A stretch of DNA of 7,303 bases. It comes from Desulfobacterales bacterium CG23_combo_of_CG06-09_8_20_14_all_52_9. GTDB lineage: Bacteria > Desulfobacterota > Desulfobacteria > Desulfobacterales > UBA2156. The notes under the pieces were generated by a model. It ran no database searches. It saw only the letters and a program-made list of their open reading frames with translations, and had not been told where the DNA came from. Location of the stretch: the NCBI GenBank assembly GCA_002771315.1, contig PCSF01000304.1, positions 83 through 7,385 on the forward strand, in the 5' to 3' direction. Shown piece by piece: positions 1 to 5,973 of this stretch; within the stretch, counting starts at the first letter, position 1; every line of letters begins with the position of its first letter. A program made the translations under genes and the position numbers.

Positions 1-585
1 ACAGGATATTTTATCAATCGGCACATTGCCCTGAGCCAGAATGAAGCGCTGCCCGGAATCGATCCTCTTTTCCCCTTCGGCGGTGGCAAGGATCATGGCG
101 CCCCCTTCGATCACCCCGATTTCAGCCGTCTCCTCGGTCACCGAGACATACCCTTTCAGCAGGGCATTGTCCGCTGAGGCATTGAGCAGGACTTGCTGGA
201 TCCCAACGGCGCCCCTGGGCGTCGCCAGGGTCATGGGGCGCGGCATAGCGGTGATGCCGAAATAGACCTGACCCTCACGGACAAGAAGCTGCCTGCCGGA
301 TTCCGGGGTATTGACCATCATCTCGCTTTTGTCGGTGGCCACCAGATAGAGGGAATCCATCTTGACCCCGCATTTGCCTTCGGTCTTGAGGATCTTTCCT
401 TCCGGCAAGGGGGATTCGGCAGTCAGTACGCCGACCTTTACTTGACCCTCATACACCGCGACCTTTCCGTTGGGGATGATGCGCGCACTCCCCATGGCGG
501 CGGCAAAGCCGGAACCGGCAAACAAAACCGCACATAAAATGGAAACGGCCTGGAAAAAACGTTTATTTCTGCTTAAATATTTCAT
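1..585 (-). CDS. Secreted FecR-like domain protein (partial, C-terminus beyond left edge)
   Basis: The reading frame is open for all 195 codons from the ATG at 585 to the left edge, so the C-terminus is missing. The N-terminus is a Sec signal peptide: basic residues (K2, R6, K8, R9), a hydrophobic core at about 10–27 (FFQAVSILCAVLF), and an AAA at 28–30 that suits signal peptidase I. C18 has no lipobox context. Residues about 38–185 resemble the FecR fold: short beta strands with G-V-x-V-x-x-G near the start, LPEGKILKTEGKCGVKM, then LLVREGQVYF, LATPRGAVG and a final IDSGQRFILAQG turn. FecR domains occur in sigma-factor regulators and also in stand-alone periplasmic proteins of unknown role. 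There is no cytoplasmic anti-sigma segment or sigma gene here, so the stand-alone type is more likely. It lies downstream of ybeY in the same direction but has its own promoter candidate. The specific function is unknown. Confidence 0.8.
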   Translation of the reverse strand, partial: MKYLSRNKRFFQAVSILCAVLFAGSGFAAAMGSARIIPNGKVAVYEGQVKVGVLTAESPLPEGKILKTEGKCGVKMDSLYLVATDKSEMMVNTPESGRQLLVREGQVYFGITAMPRPMTLATPRGAVGIQQVLLNASADNALLKGYVSVTEETAEIGVIEGGAMILATAEGEKRIDSGQRFILAQGNVPIDKISC

Positions 586-596
586 TGAGTCCCCCC
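586..596 (-). promoter_or_regulatory. Shine-Dalgarno region of the FecR-like gene
   Basis: On the minus strand a run of six G (596 to 591) lies five bases before the ATG at 585 (GGGGGGACTCAATG). It is G-rich rather than a clean AGGAGG, but its spacing supports the start at 585. That start also places the signal peptide exactly at the N-terminus. Confidence 0.5.
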
Positions 597-659
597 ATTT
601 TCCCTAGTGCTGCTGTAAATATAAAGAGAATTAATAGGTATTTAGCAATGGGCATCTAA

Positions 660-688
660 TAGATAAATAAGTTAAAAAAAAATGTCAA
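660..688 (-). promoter_or_regulatory. Candidate sigma-70 promoter for the FecR-like gene
   Basis: The minus strand has a perfect TTGACA (688 to 683), a 17-base spacer, then TATCTA (665 to 660), which matches TATAAT only at its first three positions. The spacer begins with nine consecutive T (682 to 674). An 11-base palindrome, ATCTAATAGAT (654–664), overlaps the -10 box and could be an operator. The TTGACA starts nine bases past the ybeY stop codon, so the FecR-like gene is probably transcribed separately, with a leader of about 70 bases. Confidence 0.45.
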
Positions 689-696
689 GGATTTTT

Positions 697-1140
697 TTAA
701 GCTTTTCCCCGAATGCGCACCAGGATTTCCATGCTTTTTTGTTCCATCCGCCTGGCTTTCTCCGGATCGGTTTCGTGGTCAAAGCCTAAGAGATGCAGGA
801 TGCCATGGACCAGGAGTTCCATGAAACGGGTTTCTAAGGATATCCCGGCCTGTTCGGCCTCTCTTTCGGCAGTATCCATGGAGATCACTACATCTCCTAA
901 AAGTTCGGGGGCGATATCGGCAAAGGGACCTTCGCGCATGGGAAAGGCGATGACATTGGTGGACCCGGGTCGGTTCAGATAGGCTTGATTCAGGGCGGCG
1001 ATCCCGACATCGTCGAGGATGACGACGGAGAGTTCCCCGTCAGGGGAGCCCAAGGCGTCTAAGGCGGCCTGTGCCGCCGTTTTTATCCGGGCCCTGGGGA
1101 TTGCCGACCTCGTGCAGCGGTTGTCGATCAGGACTGCCAT
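697..1140 (-). CDS. ybeY: Endoribonuclease YbeY (16S rRNA maturation factor)
   Basis: This is a 147-residue protein, normal for the YbeY family of single-strand RNases that act in 16S rRNA 3' processing and ribosome quality control. The zinc signature HGILHLLGFDH is complete, with ligands H112, H116 and H122. The upstream TNVIAFP (61–67) and LLGDVVIS (80–87) blocks are also typical. The start at 1140 is chosen because MAVLIDNR matches the usual beginning of the family. The same frame extends to an ATG at 1263, but those 41 extra residues are out-of-frame reading of pgpH codons. The start lies inside the 3' end of pgpH (101-base overlap), so translation is probably coupled to it. No strong Shine-Dalgarno is visible; GGAAAAGAAAGAG directly precedes the ATG. 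The arginine usually directly after the tyrosine of YRGKDKPTN is replaced: the motif here is YLNRPGSTN, with R57 two places later. Confidence 0.95.
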   Translation of the reverse strand: MAVLIDNRCTRSAIPRARIKTAAQAALDALGSPDGELSVVILDDVGIAALNQAYLNRPGSTNVIAFPMREGPFADIAPELLGDVVISMDTAEREAEQAGISLETRFMELLVHGILHLLGFDHETDPEKARRMEQKSMEILVRIRGKA

Positions 1141-3457
1141 CTCTTTCTTTTCCGTTTGTACCCGACGGGCTTTCCGGATACTCCACCCGGTGATGATGGA
1201 TGCCGGTGAGGATTTTGTTGAAGCTTTTGGCGATGCTGTGCAGGTCGCGGAGGGTGAGCTCACAATTATCGAGTTGCCCGTCGGAAAAGACCTTGTTGAT
1301 CAGGTTCTGGACCAATCCCTGGATCCGGGACGGGGTGGGGTTCTGTAAAGTTCGCGACGCCGCTTCCACCACATCGGCCAGCATGACCAGCCCGGCTTCC
1401 CGGGTCTGGGGTTTTGGGCACGGGTACCGGAAATCGTTGATCTTGACGGCGTCTTCTCCCTTTTGCTGTTTGGATTTTTCGTAAAAATAGCTGATGATGC
1501 TGGTTCCGTGGTGCTGCAGGATGGTGTCGATGATGGCCTGTCCCAACTTGTTCTGCCGAGCCAGCTCCACACCGGCCTTGACGTGAGAGATCAGGATCAG
1601 GCTCGACATGGAAGGTGCCAGCTTGTCATGCCGGTTCTTTCCATCGATCTGGTTTTCTATGAAATAGAGGGGCTGTTTAAGCTTGCCGATGTCGTGGTAG
1701 TAGCCGCACACCTTGGCCAGAAGCGGGTTGGCGCCGATATCGACGGCAGCGGCTTCCACCAGAGATCCTACGATGACCGAATGGTGGTAAGTCCCCGGCG
1801 CTTCGATCATCAATCGCCTGAGGAGGGGCTGATCGAAGTTGGCCAGCTCCAGCAAAGTGATGTCCGTGGTATACCCGAAAGCGAGTTCGATTAAGGGGGC
1901 GATTCCGGTGGTGATTATCCCGGCCACGAGTCCGGCCTGGAAGGCAAATCCCCAATCCCATAAAGTGTGGACCCCCGTAAAGGTTCCCAGGTAGATATCG
2001 ATGGCTGTAACGAGGAGGATGTTGAGAAGTCCCAATTTCAAGCCGGCCTTAATAAAGACCTTCCGTTCCCGGCAGTATCGGATCCAGTGGGCGCCCAGGA
2101 CGGAGCTCAAAAAATAATAGATGAAGAGATCGATGCGGTTCTGGAGCATGACGGCCACCGAGACGGAAAGGACCATGGCGAAAGGGAAGGCGACTTCCAT
2201 GCCCAGAAATAGACATACCGCCATGGACCCGGCCGCCAGGGGCATGCCGAAGTAAAGGGTCGTGTGGGACAGATCAAAGGGGTTGTTTTTAGTGAAGGAG
2301 TCGATGAGGGAAGCGGAGACCTTGGCGATGAAGAGAAAGAGAACGAGCATGGCGGCGGTAAAAAGCAGGTTCCGGTTCAGGTAACGCTGGAAATCTTCCC
2401 GGGAGGATATGATAGGGAAATAAAGGACCATGAGAAAACACAGCATCATCATGGCAGCCCCAAAGCTGGTGGCGAGCAGTCGTTCCTTCCTGAAACGGTC
2501 CTGGAATGCTTTGAGCTTCATCATCTGAAATTCCGTAACCCGTTCCCCTTCCCGTAAAAGCATCTCACCCGCTTTGATCCGGTGCACCACCGGCTCAACG
2601 GCATCGGCGGCCTTTTGGCGGCGTTCCTCGGTCTCGCGGCGGTTCAGGGTAATGTTGGGTTTGATGAGCTTTTGGGCAAAATCCACAATCAGGGCCTTCA
2701 AAGCGTGGTTGGCGTCCTTGAGGATCGTTTCCCCAAAAACGGTCACCATGGTCTTGGCCTGGTCATGACCGTAGAAGGACTTCAGTTGGCTGATCGTTTT
2801 CTCGGTGCCGGACCCCAACGTTCTAAGGATAATCTCTTTTTCTGATTCTCTTAAAAGAAGATCTTTATTCGCGACGACACCGTTTTCAAGGATCTGGTTC
2901 AAGATGGTGGCGATGCGGGTGGCGATGTCCTCAGAAAATTCTTCTTTAACGAGAAGCTGGAACTGGCTTTCGGAGGCCAGGATACCGATTTTGGATTCAA
3001 ACTCGGATTTCATCTTCCGGATCACATCGGAAGAAGCTTCCTTGAGCGGCGAAGATTCCGCGCTCCCGCCGCGGGGGGCTTTTGGATTGGGATGGGTACC
3101 CAAGGCGGGCGGATTTTCCATGATCGATCGACGCATGACAGCGAAGGCCGAAAGGACCTGCTGCTTCAACCGGGAAATCATTTCAACGTCATGATCATAG
3201 ACCGTCAAGACCTGATGGATGGCCTTCTGACGGGCCGATTCGGTAGCCTGGGGGTCTTCCAAGAAAAAATCGCCGTCGGATTTGATGTCCCGTCTGGCCA
3301 CATCCCCCATCTGATAATTCAGGTCGTCTGTGACCACTAGGCTGGGATAAAGGATGATAGGGTAAAGGATGATCAGCCCCGCCAGGATGGCCCAGGGGAT
3401 AAAATTGGCGCCGCCCAGCCTAATGCCGAACGGCTCTAATGGAATTCGGATTCTCAT
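1040..3457 (-). CDS. pgpH: PgpH/YqfF-type 7TM HD-domain phosphohydrolase (c-di-AMP phosphodiesterase family)
   Basis: This 805-residue inner-membrane protein has the full PgpH layout. There is one N-terminal membrane segment (about 20–42), then a large extracytoplasmic 7TMR-HDED-type region (about 43–322). A multi-pass membrane block follows (segments near 327–349, 363–386, 398–437, 441–457, 471–491 and 503–524), and then a cytoplasmic HD domain (about 545–760). HD residues visible are YHHS with H558/H559, YYHDIGK with H588/D589, H625, QHHG with H649/H650, and D695 in MLADVVEA. The spacings H559–H588 and H588–H625 fit the family, whose characterised members hydrolyse cyclic di-AMP; substrate here is inferred. 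Residues 114–137 are a Pro/Gly/Ser-rich insert in the outer domain. The family core ends near EYPE (759–762), and 43 further residues overlap ybeY. The start overlaps the phoH stop as ATGA, with no Shine-Dalgarno of its own, suggesting translational coupling. Confidence 0.93.
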   Translation of the reverse strand: MRIRIPLEPFGIRLGGANFIPWAILAGLIILYPIILYPSLVVTDDLNYQMGDVARRDIKSDGDFFLEDPQATESARQKAIHQVLTVYDHDVEMISRLKQQVLSAFAVMRRSIMENPPALGTHPNPKAPRGGSAESSPLKEASSDVIRKMKSEFESKIGILASESQFQLLVKEEFSEDIATRIATILNQILENGVVANKDLLLRESEKEIILRTLGSGTEKTISQLKSFYGHDQAKTMVTVFGETILKDANHALKALIVDFAQKLIKPNITLNRRETEERRQKAADAVEPVVHRIKAGEMLLREGERVTEFQMMKLKAFQDRFRKERLLATSFGAAMMMLCFLMVLYFPIISSREDFQRYLNRNLLFTAAMLVLFLFIAKVSASLIDSFTKNNPFDLSHTTLYFGMPLAAGSMAVCLFLGMEVAFPFAMVLSVSVAVMLQNRIDLFIYYFLSSVLGAHWIRYCRERKVFIKAGLKLGLLNILLVTAIDIYLGTFTGVHTLWDWGFAFQAGLVAGIITTGIAPLIELAFGYTTDITLLELANFDQPLLRRLMIEAPGTYHHSVIVGSLVEAAAVDIGANPLLAKVCGYYHDIGKLKQPLYFIENQIDGKNRHDKLAPSMSSLILISHVKAGVELARQNKLGQAIIDTILQHHGTSIISYFYEKSKQQKGEDAVKINDFRYPCPKPQTREAGLVMLADVVEAASRTLQNPTPSRIQGLVQNLINKVFSDGQLDNCELTLRDLHSIAKSFNKILTGIHHHRVEYPESPSGTNGKERDGSPDRQPLHEVGNPQGPDKNGGTGRLRRLGLP

Positions 3458-4446
3458 TTCCGTTCTTTTTCGCTCTTACGAAGATCCAGGTCTTCATAGG
3501 CCCGGATGATTTCCTGGACGAGTTTGTGTCGAACCACATCCATTTTGGAGAAGAATACGAATCGGATTCCTTCAATCCCCTGGAGAATCGCCTTGGACTC
3601 GATGAGCCCGGAGGCTTTTCCGGAGGGCAAATCGATCTGGGTGATATCCCCCGTGATCACTGCCTTCGAATTATACCCGATTCGGGTTAGAAACATCTTC
3701 ATCTGCTCCGAGGTAGTGTTTTGCGCTTCGTCCAGGATGACGAAGGCATCATTTAAGGTCCTCCCGCGCATGAATGCCAGAGGGGCCACTTCGATGACCC
3801 CCTTTTCAATGAGACCGGAGGCTTTCTCGAAGCGCATCATGTCATGGAGGGCATCATACAACGGTCTCAAATACGGGTCAACCTTTTCCGCAATATCCCC
3901 GGGAAGGAACCCCAGCGCTTCCCCGGCTTCCACCGCCGGCCGGGTCAGGATGATTCGGTTGACCCGGCCTTTGGATAAAGTGAGTACGGCCATCGCCATG
4001 GCCAGGTAGGTTTTTCCCGTTCCCGCCGGGCCGATGCCGAAGACGATATCGAAGTTTCGGATGGCCTCGATGTAGGCTTTTTGATTGGAACTTTTGGGGG
4101 TGATGAGCCTTTTTTTGGCGGTGATGAAGATGGTATCCAAGAAGATGTCTTTAAGCCGGGTGCGGTGGTCGGCGCTCAAGGCATTGATGGCGTAATCCAC
4201 ATCGTCCGGGAAGATGGGGTACTTGTTTTCCAAAAGGCCGTAAAGCTGGCCTAATAGGTTTTCCGCCAGGTCCACGGCAAAGCTGTTTCCCTGGATGAAG
4301 ACCGAGTTTCCCCGGGCATCCACATCAACCTTGAGCACTTCGGAGATGCGTTGGAGGTGGCTGTTCTGCTGGCCGTAAAGCTGCCGGGCCAGGTCATTGT
4401 TTTCAAAGGTCAGGGTGGCGGTTTTAGTGTCCAAAGCGGATTCCAT
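3454..4446 (-). CDS. phoH: PhoH-like ATPase (YbeZ family)
   Basis: This is a 330-residue cytoplasmic P-loop ATPase of the PhoH/YbeZ family, which is linked to RNA metabolism and functions with YbeY. An N-terminal KH-like segment (about 8–70, starting TATLTFENNDLARQLYG) precedes the ATPase domain (about 115–320). Visible motifs are Walker A GPAGTGKT (139–146, K145), TRPAVEAGEALGFLPGD (168–184), Walker B VILDEAQN (236–243, D239/E240), the ITGDITQIDLP stretch (264–274) and the family's DVVRHKLVQ (303–311). Length is normal. The ATG at 4446 lacks a Shine-Dalgarno (the minus strand reads CACCAAAAATG) and sits just after an inverted repeat. The frame extends upstream only 17 codons to a TAG, without a better start codon. 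It is first gene of the phoH–pgpH–ybeY operon and is transcribed away from cvpA. Confidence 0.95.
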   Translation of the reverse strand: MESALDTKTATLTFENNDLARQLYGQQNSHLQRISEVLKVDVDARGNSVFIQGNSFAVDLAENLLGQLYGLLENKYPIFPDDVDYAINALSADHRTRLKDIFLDTIFITAKKRLITPKSSNQKAYIEAIRNFDIVFGIGPAGTGKTYLAMAMAVLTLSKGRVNRIILTRPAVEAGEALGFLPGDIAEKVDPYLRPLYDALHDMMRFEKASGLIEKGVIEVAPLAFMRGRTLNDAFVILDEAQNTTSEQMKMFLTRIGYNSKAVITGDITQIDLPSGKASGLIESKAILQGIEGIRFVFFSKMDVVRHKLVQEIIRAYEDLDLRKSEKERK

Positions 4447-4452
4447 TTTTGG

Positions 4453-4478
4453 TGAAGGCGACCGATAGGGTGCCTTCA
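4453..4478 (-). repeat. Perfect 7-bp inverted repeat directly ahead of phoH
   Basis: TGAAGGC (4453–4459) and GCCTTCA (4472–4478) are perfect inverted copies separated by 12 bases. In a phoH transcript this would form a hairpin ending six bases before the AUG, the place where a ribosome binding site is expected but not seen. It could be an RNA structure controlling phoH translation or a DNA operator. A short repeat like this can also arise by chance. Confidence 0.4.
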
Positions 4479-4497
4479 GGTAACCAGCGGGTTGCCT
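4478..4497. repeat. Imperfect 8-bp inverted repeat in the phoH–cvpA divergent region
   Basis: AGGTAACC (4478–4485) and GGTTGCCT (4490–4497) are inverted copies with one mismatch around a four-base centre, AGCG. It adjoins the repeat at 4453–4478, sharing base 4478. On the plus strand the mismatch would be a G·U pair; on the phoH strand it is a C·A mismatch. It may be an operator or part of a structured phoH leader. Confidence 0.3.
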
Positions 4498-4512
4498 CTA
4501 TGCAAAATGTCC

Positions 4513-4540
4513 TTGACAAAGATTGGCGCTCTGATAGTCT
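4513..4540 (+). promoter_or_regulatory. Possible upstream promoter for cvpA
   Basis: A perfect TTGACA (4513–4518) is followed after 16 bases by TAGTCT (4535–4540), which matches TATAAT at three positions. The -35 box is convincing but the -10 is poor, so this is weaker than the promoter starting at 4552. The two TTGACA boxes are 39 bases apart and face the same way. Confidence 0.25.
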
Positions 4541-4551
4541 ATTTCAATTGT

Positions 4552-4580
4552 TTGACACCAGTATTTAAACCCGAGATACT
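4552..4580 (+). promoter_or_regulatory. Candidate sigma-70 promoter for cvpA–mazG–hisH–hisF
   Basis: TTGACA (4552–4557), a 17-base spacer and GATACT (4575–4580, four of six matches to TATAAT) make the best promoter in this gap. Transcription would start near 4587, giving a leader of about 43 bases before the cvpA ATG. The segment after the -10 box contains three CTGAAA copies (4583, 4593 and 4610). Confidence 0.5.
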
Positions 4581-4629
4581 CCCTGAAAAACCCTGAAATA
4601 ATTGCCTTTCTGAAAAAAGACAAAAAGCC

Positions 4630-5157
4630 ATGAACGCTTTTGACATTCTTATTACAGTTATCACCGGATTTTTCATTATTCGGGGGCTGTTCAGAGGGTT
4701 TATTAAGGAGTTTTTTTCGATTCTAGGCGTTTTTGCAGGCTTTTTCGTTGCAACTCGCTATTACGGAGCGGCTGCATCCTTAATTCCGGGGGATATTCTC
4801 AATCCGGCATACTTGTCCATCGTCGGCTTTTTGATACTTTTCATATTCGTATATTTTATAATAAGCGTTCTCGGTGTCATAATCAAGTACCTTCTGAAAA
4901 TCACCATGTTGGGTTTGGTGGATCGCGCTTTCGGAGCCATATCGGGAACCTTTAAGGGGGTACTGATCACCACGGTATTGTTGCTCGCCCTGGTGGCGTT
5001 CCTTCCGGCCGGCTCCCCTTTCATCACGCGATCGCGCCTGGCACCCCACCTGATTTCCACTACCGAAAAGATGGCTTTCGTCCTCCCCAAGGAAATGCGC
5101 CTCCAGTTTACCGCCAATCTCAAGGCCGTGAAAAAGGGACTTGCCGTGCATCCGTAA
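4630..5157 (+). CDS. cvpA: CvpA family inner-membrane protein
   Basis: This 175-residue protein has the CvpA pattern. Four hydrophobic segments lie near 5–18, 28–45, 61–88 and 108–126, with the basic turn RGLFRGFIKE between the first two. The family signature VDRAFGAISGTFKG (97–110) sits before the last membrane helix, and a short hydrophilic tail of about 45 residues follows. CvpA was named for a role in colicin V production in E. coli and has since been linked to envelope integrity; its molecular activity is not settled. The ATG at 4630 begins the typical MNAFDILI. There is no clear Shine-Dalgarno, only an A-rich AAAAAGCC just before the start. It is first gene of the plus-strand unit, and the 27-base gap to mazG suggests co-transcription. 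Confidence 0.9.
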   Translation: MNAFDILITVITGFFIIRGLFRGFIKEFFSILGVFAGFFVATRYYGAAASLIPGDILNPAYLSIVGFLILFIFVYFIISVLGVIIKYLLKITMLGLVDRAFGAISGTFKGVLITTVLLLALVAFLPAGSPFITRSRLAPHLISTTEKMAFVLPKEMRLQFTANLKAVKKGLAVHP

Positions 5158-5172
5158 GGGTGTGGCGGAAAG

Positions 5173-5177
5173 AAAGG
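5173..5177 (+). promoter_or_regulatory. Shine-Dalgarno of mazG, supporting its GTG start
   Basis: AAAGG (5173–5177) lies seven bases before the GTG at 5185. The mazG frame has no ATG, GTG or TTG between the cvpA stop (5155–5157) and this GTG, so 5185 is the only reasonable start. Confidence 0.6.
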
Positions 5178-5184
5178 CTCAAAC

Positions 5185-5973
5185 GTGAAGCGGCTGAAGG
5201 GATTAATCCGTTCCTTGAGGGGGGATCAGGGGTGTCCCTGGGATCGGGAACAGACGCCCCGGACCATGGCCGGATATCTTTTGGAAGAGACCTATGAACT
5301 ATCGGACGCCGTGGAGGCCGATGATAGCCGGAGTGTCTGTGAAGAGCTGGGGGACGTCCTTTTTCACCTGATGTTCATCATCGATTGCTTTGAGGAAAAG
5401 GGTCTTTTCGACCTGGATCGGGTGATCGAAGGAATCATGGAAAAGATGATCCGAAGACACCCCCATGTGTTTGGGGAAAAGCCCCTTGAAACTTCCGATG
5501 CCGTCAAGGATCAATGGCAGCGGATCAAGGCTGAAGAGAAAGAAGATTCCAAGGATTCCATCCTGGGATCCGTGCCCAGGCACCTGCCCGCCCTGATGCG
5601 GGCATTGCGGGTGTCGGAGCGCGCTGCCGGGGCGAAGTTTGATTGGGATGATATTTCCGGGGTCATGGAAAAAGTTGAAGAAGAGTGGCGGGAGTTCAAT
5701 GCAGAAATGGGAGAGAGCTTGCCCGATCCCAAAAAAAAAGACGATCGGTTGGCCCTGGAATTCGGGGACCTTCTGTTTACCCTGGTCAATGTGGCCCGGT
5801 TTGCCCGGCTGGATCCGGAGAGCGCCCTGCATGCCGCTACGAAGAAGTTTGAAAGGCGCTTTCGGTTTATGGAAAAGCGGATCGCTGAAAGTGGAAGGAA
5901 CATCCGGTCGGTTCCGCAGGCCGAAAAAGAGGTCCTCTGGGAGGAGGCCAAATCACAGCCGAGCGAACAATGA
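5185..5973 (+). CDS. mazG: Nucleoside triphosphate pyrophosphohydrolase MazG
   Basis: This 262-residue cytoplasmic enzyme is the full-length two-domain MazG, close to the E. coli length. It hydrolyses (d)NTPs to monophosphate and pyrophosphate and is credited with clearing aberrant nucleotides and affecting ppGpp. The first domain shows GCPWDREQT (16–24), the Mg-binding EETYE (34–38) and EELGD (53–57), then RRHPHVFGE (90–98). The second shows FDWDD (152–156), EEEWREF (165–171) and LEFGDLLF (191–198), ending KKFERRFRFME (220–230). All acidic metal ligands of both helical bundles appear present. It begins at a GTG and its N-terminus is a few residues shorter than many relatives. Nine A in a row (5731–5739) encode K183–K185, a possible slippage site. 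Its TGA overlaps the hisH ATG (ATGA), implying translational coupling to histidine synthesis. Confidence 0.95.
   Translation: MKRLKGLIRSLRGDQGCPWDREQTPRTMAGYLLEETYELSDAVEADDSRSVCEELGDVLFHLMFIIDCFEEKGLFDLDRVIEGIMEKMIRRHPHVFGEKPLETSDAVKDQWQRIKAEEKEDSKDSILGSVPRHLPALMRALRVSERAAGAKFDWDDISGVMEKVEEEWREFNAEMGESLPDPKKKDDRLALEFGDLLFTLVNVARFARLDPESALHAATKKFERRFRFMEKRIAESGRNIRSVPQAEKEVLWEEAKSQPSEQ

Noticed and set aside
193..537. Plus-strand open frame of 114 codons at the left end
   Set aside because: It is antisense to the FecR-like gene, which has a good signal peptide and ribosome binding site; the plus-strand product has neither.
616..644. TAAATA and TATTTA inverted repeat in the FecR-like gene leader
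   Set aside because: Six A/T pairs across a 17-base loop are too weak and too likely by chance in AT-rich DNA.
672..699. A/T-rich hairpin with a T run after ybeY as a terminator
   Set aside because: The only pairing is A with T and there is no GC stem, so it is not a convincing intrinsic terminator; the T run is better read as promoter spacer.
1141..1263. Longer ybeY beginning at the ATG at 1263
   Set aside because: The 41 extra residues are rich in Ser, Thr and Lys, do not resemble the YbeY family and cover codons of the conserved PgpH HD domain in another frame.
1463..1894. Open frame of 143 codons on the plus strand opposite pgpH
   Set aside because: It lies wholly antisense to the conserved HD domain, lacks family motifs, and such long antisense frames are expected opposite a biased coding strand.
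4519..4547. Minus-strand promoter TTGAAA–17–AATCTT for phoH
   Set aside because: The -10 box matches only three of six positions and overlaps the spacer of the facing TTGACA; not strong enough to call. The phoH promoter remains unassigned.
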